A stretch of 5,386 nt of DNA from the NCBI GenBank assembly GCA_007134805.1, contig SLKB01000234.1:1-5386 (forward strand), given 5' to 3'. Positions 1-5,386 of this stretch are shown piece by piece. The notes beneath the pieces are model-generated. The model was not told where the DNA came from. It worked only from the letters and a program-made list of their open reading frames with translations, and searched no databases. Within the stretch, counting starts at the first letter, position 1, and each line of letters starts with the position of its first letter. The translations under genes were made by a program, and so were the position numbers. This DNA comes from Paracoccaceae bacterium. GTDB taxonomy: Bacteria; Pseudomonadota; Alphaproteobacteria; Rhodobacterales; Rhodobacteraceae.

Positions 1-1622
1 GCGGCTTCGGCGGCAAGGAAACGCAGATGAACCTCTTCTGCGTGATCGCCGCGATCGCCGCGAAACGGCTCGGCCGCGCCGTCAAGCTGCGCCCGGACCG
101 CGATCAGGACATGATGATCACCGGCAAGCGCCATGATTTCCGCATCGACTATGATCTGGGCTTTGACGATGAAGGCCGCATCCTTGCTGTCGATGGCGTC
201 TTTGCCGCGCGTTGCGGCTGGTCGGCGGATCTCTCGGGCCCCGTGACCGACCGCGCGCTGTTCCACGCTGACAACGCCTATTACTACCCGGCCGTGCGCC
301 TGCGCTCGCGCCCGCTGAAAAGCCACACAGTCAGCAACACTGCGTTTCGCGGCTTCGGCGGGCCGCAGGGCGTGATCGCGGCCGAGCGAATGATCGAGGA
401 AATCGCCTATGCGCTGGGGCGCGACCCGCTCGAGATCCGGCGCGCGAATTTCTACCGCGACGGCGCCGACATCACCCCCTATCACCAGCGGGTCGAGGAC
501 AATATCCTGCACCGCCTGATCGACGAGCTGGAAGAAAGCTGCGCCTATCAGGCGCGCCGCAGCGCCGTGCTCGACTGGAACGCGAAAGGCGGGGTGATCC
601 GCAAGGGCATCGCCTTGACGCCGGTCAAGTTCGGCATCAGCTTCACGGCCACCTGGTACAACCAGGCAGGCGCGCTGATCCATGTCTATCGCGACGGCTC
701 GATCCATCTCAACCATGGCGGCACCGAGATGGGCCAGGGGCTCTATACCAAGGTCGCGCAAGTAGTGGCCGAGGCGTTTCAGGTCGGCATCGACCGCATC
801 AAGATCACCAGGACCACGACCGAGAAAGTGCCCAACACCTCGGCCACCGCCGCCTCGAGCGGGTCGGACCTGAACGGCATGGCCGCCCTTGATGCCTGCA
901 CCCAGATCAAGGCCCGGCTTGTGGCCTTCGCTGCGCAGCACTGGGGCGTCGATGAAGGCGCAGTGCAGTTCCTGCCCGGCCGTGTGGCCGTCGGCGCGCA
1001 GGTCATGCCCTTCGCCGATCTGATCGAGGCCGCCTACATGGCGCGCATCCAGCTGTCCGCCGCAGGCTTCTACAAGACGCCCGAGATTCATTGGGACCGC
1101 GCCGCCGGGCGCGGCAAGCCCTTCTACTATTTCGCCTATGGCGCCGCCTGTTCCGAGGTCGCCATCGACACGCTGACCGGCGAGAGCCGCGTGCTGCGCG
1201 CCGATATCCTGCATGACGTGGGCCGCTCGCTGAACCCCGCGCTCGATCTGGGCCAGGTCGAGGGGGCCTTCATTCAGGGCATGGGCTGGCTGACCTCGGA
1301 AGAGCTTGTCTGGGACGATGCGGGCCGCCTGCGCACGCATGCGCCCTCGACCTACAAGATCCCGCTCGCCTCGGACCGGCCCCGCGCGTTCAACATCGCG
1401 CTCGCCGACTGGTCCGAGAATGTGAAACCCACGATCAAACGCTCCAAGGCCGTGGGCGAGCCGCCCTTCATGCTGCCGATTTCGGTGTTCGAGGCGATCG
1501 GCATGGCAGTGGCCTCGGTCGCAGGGTACCGCATCTGCCCGCGGCTCGACGCTCCGGCGACGCCCGAGCGCGTGCTCATGGCAGTCGAGCGATTGCGCGG
1601 GGCGCGCGCCGCGCATGAGTGA
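1..1622 (+). CDS. xdhB: Xanthine dehydrogenase, molybdopterin-binding subunit (XdhB), 5' partial
   Basis: This is the large, catalytic subunit of cytoplasmic xanthine dehydrogenase. With the FeS/FAD subunit XdhA it oxidises hypoxanthine to xanthine and xanthine to urate, passing electrons to NAD. The gene enters from the left: the reading frame is open from base 3, and bases 1-2 would finish a Gly codon of the GGGFGGKE motif, so the ATG at 27 is internal. Of 539 visible residues (G1 at base 3), F2 and E6 lie in GFGGKE, with E6 matching bovine Glu802 and R. capsulatus Glu232. R84 in TDRALFH matches Arg880/Arg310, 78 residues later as in both enzymes. F118 in AFRGFGGPQG matches Phe914. KFGISFT, GGTEMGQG, NTSATAAS and DVGRSLNPA follow, and E486 in KAVGEPP matches the catalytic base Glu1261/Glu730. 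All catalytic residues expected in the visible part are present. By comparison with the 777-residue R. capsulatus protein, about 226 residues are missing upstream. The stop overlaps the xdhC start. The family assignment is very secure; the bovine and R. capsulatus numbers are from memory. Confidence 0.97.
   Translation, partial: GFGGKETQMNLFCVIAAIAAKRLGRAVKLRPDRDQDMMITGKRHDFRIDYDLGFDDEGRILAVDGVFAARCGWSADLSGPVTDRALFHADNAYYYPAVRLRSRPLKSHTVSNTAFRGFGGPQGVIAAERMIEEIAYALGRDPLEIRRANFYRDGADITPYHQRVEDNILHRLIDELEESCAYQARRSAVLDWNAKGGVIRKGIALTPVKFGISFTATWYNQAGALIHVYRDGSIHLNHGGTEMGQGLYTKVAQVVAEAFQVGIDRIKITRTTTEKVPNTSATAASSGSDLNGMAALDACTQIKARLVAFAAQHWGVDEGAVQFLPGRVAVGAQVMPFADLIEAAYMARIQLSAAGFYKTPEIHWDRAAGRGKPFYYFAYGAACSEVAIDTLTGESRVLRADILHDVGRSLNPALDLGQVEGAFIQGMGWLTSEELVWDDAGRLRTHAPSTYKIPLASDRPRAFNIALADWSENVKPTIKRSKAVGEPPFMLPISVFEAIGMAVASVAGYRICPRLDAPATPERVLMAVERLRGARAAHE
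1594..1615 (+). promoter_or_regulatory. Candidate GC-rich hairpin abutting the xdhC start codon
   Basis: GCGCGG at 1595-1600 is the exact reverse complement of CCGCGC at 1609-1614. T1594 can also pair with A1615, the first base of the xdhC ATG. This gives a 7-bp stem with an 8-base loop, and the only weak purine run upstream of xdhC (GGGG, 1599-1602) lies partly in the stem. If it forms in the mRNA, it would hide the start until ribosomes translating the end of xdhB melt it, which fits translational coupling through the 8-base overlap. The stem is visible in the sequence; the function is inference, and such stems arise easily by chance in GC-rich DNA. Confidence 0.3.
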
Positions 1623-2433
1623 CTCGCGGACCTTGCTGCAGGGCCGGGCTGCGGTGGTTCATGCCGTGCTTGCGCAGGTGCGCGGCTCGTCCCCGCGCGA
1701 GGAGGGCGCCGAGATGTATGTCACCGCCCAAGCGGCGGCCGGCACGATCGGCGGCGGCCAGGCCGAGTATCGCGCGATCGCGGCCGCCCGCGATCTGCTG
1801 GCGGGGGGCAGGATCCGCGATGAGCTGTCCCTGCCGCTGGGCCCCGAGATCGGCCAATGCTGCGGCGGCCATGTCACCATCCGGCTCACCCGGCTTTCGC
1901 AAGACCAGCGCGCGGCGCATCTTGCGCAGCTTGGCAAGCGCGCGCGGGGCGATGTGCTGATCCTGGGGGCGGGCCATGTCGGCCGGGCGCTGGCGGCCAT
2001 GCTCGCGCCCTTGCCGCTGCGCGTAACGCTTGTGGACACGCGCGCCGAGGAACTGGCCAAGGCGCCCGCTGGCCTCACCACGCGTCTCACCCCCCTTCCC
2101 GAGGCCGAGATCGCCGCCGCCCCGCCCGCAAGCGCCTATGTGGTGCTCACCCATGATCACGGGCTCGATTTCCTGCTGACGCTTGCCGCCCTGCGACGGG
2201 GCGACGCGGCCTATGTCGGGCTCATCGGCTCGCAGACCAAGCGCGCGCGCTTCGCCCGCTTTGCCCGAGAAACTGACCGCAGCGCCGATCTTCGCCGCCT
2301 GACCTGCCCCATCGGCGCGCAGGGGCGCGGCGACAAGCACCCGGGCGTGATCGCCCTGCACACGGCCCAGGAGGTCTTTGCCGCGCTCGCCCTCGACAAC
2401 GCAGCCGCCCCCGAGCCCATTGCCCAAAACTGA
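1615..2433 (+). CDS. xdhC: Xanthine dehydrogenase accessory protein XdhC (Moco-binding chaperone)
   Basis: XdhC binds molybdenum cofactor, supports its sulfuration, and inserts it into XdhB in the cytoplasm; it is not a subunit of the mature enzyme (established for R. capsulatus). The 272-residue protein has the expected two parts. The N-terminal XdhC/CoxI domain carries GSSPRE (24-29), GTIGGG (43-48) and GQCCGG (80-85), whose cysteines are typical of the family. The C-terminal Rossmann-like domain carries LILGAGHVG (115-123), D141 at the end of the second strand, THDH (179-182), GLIGSQTKR (202-210) and CPIG (231-234) followed by HPGVIA. Length is normal for the family. The ATG at 1615 is chosen because the N-terminus matches the family and ATGAGTGA overlaps the xdhB stop by 8 bases. 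There is no good Shine-Dalgarno sequence, so translation probably depends on ribosomes arriving from xdhB. A second + frame open across 1619-1960 is only a shadow. Assignment is secure. Confidence 0.95.
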   Translation: MSDSRTLLQGRAAVVHAVLAQVRGSSPREEGAEMYVTAQAAAGTIGGGQAEYRAIAAARDLLAGGRIRDELSLPLGPEIGQCCGGHVTIRLTRLSQDQRAAHLAQLGKRARGDVLILGAGHVGRALAAMLAPLPLRVTLVDTRAEELAKAPAGLTTRLTPLPEAEIAAAPPASAYVVLTHDHGLDFLLTLAALRRGDAAYVGLIGSQTKRARFARFARETDRSADLRRLTCPIGAQGRGDKHPGVIALHTAQEVFAALALDNAAAPEPIAQN

Positions 2434-2457
2434 AAGCTTTTTTCATGGAGCGAAAAA
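2431..2457 (+). promoter_or_regulatory. guaD translation-start region: weak RBS and A/T-rich stem around the ATG
   Basis: The junction holds a weak purine stretch, GAAAG (2432-2436), overlapping the xdhC stop and lying 8 bases before the guaD ATG. This is the only Shine-Dalgarno candidate. An 8-base palindrome AAAGCTTT (2433-2440) runs into six T residues (2438-2443). TTTTTC (2439-2444) is complementary to GAAAAA (2452-2457), which would place the ATG in a 7-base loop. The stem has only one G-C pair and is weak. The short A/T-rich patch stands out from the GC-rich surroundings and probably keeps the start accessible. It is not a convincing terminator, because no GC stem precedes the T run. 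Confidence 0.35.
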
Positions 2458-3737
2458 TCCTTCGCGGGCGGCTTCTGAGCTTCCTGCGCCGTCCCGAGAG
2501 CCACGACGACACCGAGAGCTTCCGCTATCTCGCCGATGGCGGGCTGCAGATCGAGGGCGGCGTGATCCGTCGCATCGACCAGTTCGACGCACTCGATGCC
2601 AGGGGCGCCGAGGTGATCGACCATCGCCCGCATCTCATCATGCCGGGTTTCATCGACACGCATCTGCACTTCCCCCAGACGCAGGTGATCGCCTCCTGGG
2701 CCGCGGAGCTGCTCGACTGGCTGAACGATTACACGTTCCCCGAAGAAACCCGCTACGCCGACCCCGCGCTCGCTGCCACCATGGCCGAAGCCTTCCTCGA
2801 CCGGCTGGTCGCGCATGGCACGACAAGCGCCGTGGCCTATGGCTCGGTCCATGCAGCCTCTGTCGATGCGCTGTTCAGCGCTGCCCAGGCGCGCGAGATG
2901 CGGCTGATCGCGGGCAAGGTGATGATGGACCGCAATGCCCCCGCAGCACTCTGCGACACGGCGCAATCGAGCCATGACGCGACGGCCGCACTGATCGCGC
3001 GCTGGCATGGGACAGACCGGCTGGGCTACGCGATCACGCCGCGCTTTGCCATCACCTCGAGCCCCGCGCAGCTCGAGGCCGCGGGCGCGCTCGCGGCCGC
3101 GCACCCCACGTGCCACATCCAGACGCATCTGAGCGAGAACCACGCCGAGATCGCGCTGGCCTGCAAGCTCTACCCCGACGCGCGGGACTACACCGACATC
3201 TACGCGCGCGCCGGGCTTCTGGGGCCGAAAACGCTTCTCGGCCACGCGATCCACCTGTCGGGCCGTGAAACCCGCGCCCTTGCCGAGGCGCAGGCCATCC
3301 CGGTCTTCTGCCCGACCTCGAACCTGTTTCTCGGCTCTGGCCTCTTTGACGACGCGCGGCTGCGCGGGGCCGGGCTGCGCCCGGCGATTGCCACCGATAT
3401 CGGCGGCGGGACCAGCTATTCCATGCTGCAGACGCTGGCCGAAGGCTACAAGGTGCTGCAACTGCAGGGCCAGCGGATGCACCCGTATCAGGCGTTCGAC
3501 TGGATCACCCGCGCCAATGCCGCGGCGCTGGGCCTTGCCGACCGGATCGGCACGCTGGAGGCGGGCAGCGAGGCCGATCTCGTCGTTCTCGACGCCCGCG
3601 CGACGCCCGCGATGGCGCAGCGCATGGCGCGTGCCGAAAGCCTCGCGGAAGAGCTGTTCGTGCTGCAGGTCATGGGCGATGACCGCGCCGTGCGGCAGAC
3701 CTATATCGCCGGGCGGCTGGCCTGGTCCGCCCCCTGA
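2445..3737 (+). CDS. guaD: Guanine deaminase
   Basis: Zinc-dependent cytoplasmic amidohydrolase that deaminates guanine to xanthine and ammonia, supplying the substrate of the XDH encoded just upstream. The 430-residue protein is close to the usual length (E. coli GuaD is about 439). An N-terminal beta segment (1-65) leads to PGFIDTHLHFPQ, with zinc ligands H73 and H75. TPRF contains R200, a likely guanine contact. QTHLSEN gives H228 (zinc) and E231 (proton shuttle), GHAIHL gives H267, PTSNLFLGSGLF (290-301) is a guanine deaminase signature, and TDIGGGTS gives D318 (zinc). The H228-H267 and H267-D318 spacings (39 and 51) equal those I recall for human GDA (His240, His279, Asp330). A C-terminal amidohydrolase beta segment (EAGSEADLVVLD) closes the protein. 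The ATG at 2445 is chosen because it gives the typical family N-terminus and lies 11 bases after the xdhC stop, so the genes are very probably cotranscribed. No key residue is missing. Confidence 0.96.
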   Translation: MERKILRGRLLSFLRRPESHDDTESFRYLADGGLQIEGGVIRRIDQFDALDARGAEVIDHRPHLIMPGFIDTHLHFPQTQVIASWAAELLDWLNDYTFPEETRYADPALAATMAEAFLDRLVAHGTTSAVAYGSVHAASVDALFSAAQAREMRLIAGKVMMDRNAPAALCDTAQSSHDATAALIARWHGTDRLGYAITPRFAITSSPAQLEAAGALAAAHPTCHIQTHLSENHAEIALACKLYPDARDYTDIYARAGLLGPKTLLGHAIHLSGRETRALAEAQAIPVFCPTSNLFLGSGLFDDARLRGAGLRPAIATDIGGGTSYSMLQTLAEGYKVLQLQGQRMHPYQAFDWITRANAAALGLADRIGTLEAGSEADLVVLDARATPAMAQRMARAESLAEELFVLQVMGDDRAVRQTYIAGRLAWSAP

Positions 3738-3797
3738 CTGGCCGGTGAAAACCTGTCTCGAACACGGAGCGCGGGCGAAACTGTCCTCGTCAGCCCC
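3738..3797. other. Convergent intergenic gap without a clear terminator
   Basis: This gap separates the guaD stop from the stop of the minus-strand kinase. Neither strand shows a strong GC stem followed by a T run. CTGAC (3734-3738) and GTCAG (3789-3793) could pair, but only over 5 bp with about 50 bases between them. GGT-GAAA-ACC (3744-3753) forms at best a 3-bp stem with a stable tetraloop. An imperfect direct repeat is present (3747-3760 and 3777-3789). Termination is either Rho-dependent or relies on overlapping convergent 3' ends; the sequence does not decide. Confidence 0.5.
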
Positions 3798-5386
3798 CTA
3801 ATCCTCGGCCTGCGCGGCGCTCAGCCAGTAGCTGAGATCGCCCTGTTCGGGCGCTGCGCCAGACGCATCGCGGCGGTGGTCGATATCGAGGGGCACCTGC
3901 TGCAACACCCGCTTGAGCCGGCGCACCGAAACCGGCTTGGTCATCAGAAGCACATTGTCCTGTTCCGCGGCCTGCGCCAGGTCGGGGCTGTGATTGGCCG
4001 TGATCAGCACTGCCCGGATGGCCCCGTGTTCGGCGCGAAGCTCTCGGATCAGATCAAGCCCGGTTTCGCCATGATCAAGCTGGTAATCGGCCAGGATCAC
4101 GTCGGGCGGCACCCCCAACTCGGCAATATGGCGCCGCGCATCGGCCAGATTGACGGCCTCCAGCGGGCTTGTGCCCCAGTTTTCAAGGATCTCCATCATG
4201 CCCGCGCGCACTTCGGGGTCATTCTCGACCAGCAGGACGAGCAGATCTTCCAGCCGCGCCAGAGGAAGCTCGGCGCCTGCGGGCTCTGCAAGGACATGCC
4301 GCCTGGTGGTGCAGACGGGCACGGAAACCGAAAACATCGTGCCCTTGCCGAGGGTCGAGTGCAAGGCCAGCGGATGGCGCAGCAGCGCGCAGGCCTGCTC
4401 GACGATCGCCAGCCCCAGCCCCATGCCCGCTTCGCTATGCGCAGGGTCGAGGCGCGTGAATTCCTTGAAGATCTCGGTCTGCTTGTCCTCGGGGATGCCG
4501 GGGCCGGTGTCCCAGACCTCGATTCGCACGCGGCCGCGCTCACGGCGCACGCCGAGCACCACGCGCCCGCTTCCAGTGTAGCGGATCGCATTCGACACGA
4601 GGTTCTGGAGGATCCGCTTGAGATAGACCGGATCGCTCATCACCGAGATGCGGCAGGGCATCACGCGCAGATCAAGGCCCCGGCCCTGGGCCACAGGGGT
4701 GAATTCCTCGCGCAGTCGGTCCAGCAGGGACGAAAGCGCGATGGGCTCGACCTTGGCGCGCGCGGCACCGATATCGAATTTCGAGATGTCCAGAAGCGCG
4801 CCCAGGATCTGCTCGACCGAGCCGAAGGCAGAGGTGATCTTGTCGGTCAGCCGTTGCTGCGTCGGCCCCTGTTCGGTCGCGCGCAACGCGGCGAGGAACA
4901 GTTTGGCGGCGTTGAGCGGCTGCAGCAGGTCGTGGCTCGCCGAGGCGACGAAGCGCGATTTCGACGCATTGGCCCGCTCTGCCGCGTCGCGCGCCGCTTC
5001 GAGCTGCAGCGTGCGGGCCTGGACGCGCGCCTCGAGCGTCTCGTTGAGCCGGTGCATCTGCGCGATCGCACGGCGTTCGGTGGTCATGTCGGTGAAGGAA
5101 ATCACGAAGCCCCGATCCGGCATCGCCTGCGCCGAGACCTGCAGGATGCGCCCGTCATCGGGCAGGATCTCGGCGCGCATGGGCAATCGGAACGGCGGGC
5201 CGGCCTGCCATTCGATCAGAACCTCACGCAGGTCGCTCTCGCCCAACTGCCGCCGACGCCCGAGATCGTTGAGGAGCTGCAAAAGCGGCGTGCCGATCGC
5301 CAGAAGATCGACGGGGGGCGCGAACAACTCGCGCAGGCGCCGGTTCCAGCCGGCAAGCCGGGCATTCGAATCGAAGATCGCCACGC
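3798..5386 (-). CDS. PAS-containing hybrid histidine kinase with C-terminal receiver domain, 5' partial
   Basis: Sensor kinase that autophosphorylates on histidine and carries its own receiver, as in the NahK/ErcS'-like group of hybrid kinases; its signal and output are unknown. The gene runs off the right edge. The GTG at 5384-5382 (residue 1 here) is probably an internal Val: it opens the first strand of a PAS domain, and the preceding codon ends in GC, compatible with the Gly usual before VAIFD. Domains: PAS-7-like (1-100), coiled-coil linker (104-142), HisKA with SASHDLLQPLNA and phospho-acceptor H151, HATPase_c (about 245-357) with N-box N261/N265, DTGPGIP (292-298), F-box near 305-312 and GMGLGLAIV (320-328), then a receiver (381-497) with phospho-acceptor D433, T462 and K483 followed by Pro. 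The receiver's acidic pocket reads E387-N388-D389, not Asp-Asp. A 31-residue tail of no recognised domain ends at TAG. No transmembrane segment is visible; more PAS or membrane domains may lie upstream. It is convergent with guaD, so it is not in that operon. Confidence 0.93.
   Translation of the reverse strand, partial: VAIFDSNARLAGWNRRLRELFAPPVDLLAIGTPLLQLLNDLGRRRQLGESDLREVLIEWQAGPPFRLPMRAEILPDDGRILQVSAQAMPDRGFVISFTDMTTERRAIAQMHRLNETLEARVQARTLQLEAARDAAERANASKSRFVASASHDLLQPLNAAKLFLAALRATEQGPTQQRLTDKITSAFGSVEQILGALLDISKFDIGAARAKVEPIALSSLLDRLREEFTPVAQGRGLDLRVMPCRISVMSDPVYLKRILQNLVSNAIRYTGSGRVVLGVRRERGRVRIEVWDTGPGIPEDKQTEIFKEFTRLDPAHSEAGMGLGLAIVEQACALLRHPLALHSTLGKGTMFSVSVPVCTTRRHVLAEPAGAELPLARLEDLLVLLVENDPEVRAGMMEILENWGTSPLEAVNLADARRHIAELGVPPDVILADYQLDHGETGLDLIRELRAEHGAIRAVLITANHSPDLAQAAEQDNVLLMTKPVSVRRLKRVLQQVPLDIDHRRDASGAAPEQGDLSYWLSAAQAED

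Noticed and set aside
27..29. ATG at 27 as the true xdhB start.
   Set aside because: The frame is open to the window edge and the residues before it (GFGGKETQ) are the conserved active-site motif, so the gene starts upstream of the window.
1576..2427. A 283-codon open frame on the minus strand opposite xdhC.
   Set aside because: Antisense to an XdhC with all family motifs; the translation resembles no family and is rich in Arg, Gly and Ala as expected of a shadow frame.
2433..2443. AAAGCTTT plus T run as an intrinsic terminator after xdhC.
   Set aside because: The palindrome cannot form a stable stem with a loop, contains almost no G-C pairs, and guaD starts immediately afterwards.
2211..3482. 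A 423-codon open frame on the minus strand opposite guaD and the end of xdhC.
   Set aside because: It lies antisense to two well-conserved genes, its translation is low-complexity Arg/Gly/Ala-rich with no recognisable motif, and long antisense frames are expected in GC-rich coding DNA.
3734..3793. CTGAC/GTCAG inverted repeat as an intrinsic terminator between guaD and the kinase.
   Set aside because: Only 5 bp of pairing across about 50 bases and no T run on either strand.
3265..3801. A + strand open frame of 178 codons overlapping the 3' half of guaD in another frame.
   Set aside because: Arg/Pro/Ser-rich translation without motifs, fully inside the conserved guaD reading frame except for its tail.
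5382..5384. GTG (minus strand) as the start of the histidine kinase.
   Set aside because: It falls at the first strand of the PAS domain, where family members have Gly-Val-Ala-Ile/Val-Phe-Asp; the partial codon before it fits Gly, so the protein very likely continues off the window.

Overview
This is a high-GC stretch of proteobacterial chromosome. The best guess is an alphaproteobacterium near Rhodobacterales/Paracoccaceae. The evidence is strong G/C bias at third codon positions and an xdhB-xdhC-guaD order in which XdhB and XdhC closely resemble the Rhodobacter capsulatus XDH family. The taxonomic call is inferred from recalled family sequences and was not searched.

Layout: four genes in two convergent blocks fill almost the whole window. 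On the + strand, bases 1-1622 are the 3' two thirds of xdhB, the molybdopterin-binding subunit of xanthine dehydrogenase. Next is xdhC (1615-2433), the chaperone that loads the sulfurated molybdenum cofactor into XdhB; it overlaps xdhB by 8 bases. After an 11-base gap comes guaD (2445-3737), guanine deaminase. A 60-base gap (3738-3797) separates this block from a minus-strand gene (3798-5386, running off the right edge). That gene encodes the C-terminal 528 visible residues of a PAS-containing hybrid histidine kinase with a fused receiver domain.

The three + strand genes form one metabolic unit. GuaD converts guanine to xanthine, the XDH enzyme (XdhA, expected upstream and out of view, plus XdhB) oxidises hypoxanthine and xanthine to urate, and XdhC matures the enzyme. 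The kinase is transcribed toward this block and is not part of its operon; a regulatory link to purine use is possible but nothing in the sequence shows one.

There are no RNA genes, mobile elements, CRISPR arrays or sizeable repeats, and no gene-free stretch longer than 60 bases. I do not see an undescribed system. The points worth a second look are small: a GC hairpin abutting the xdhC start, an A/T-rich stem around the guaD start, unusual substrate-channel residues in XdhB, and an altered acidic pocket in the kinase's receiver domain.
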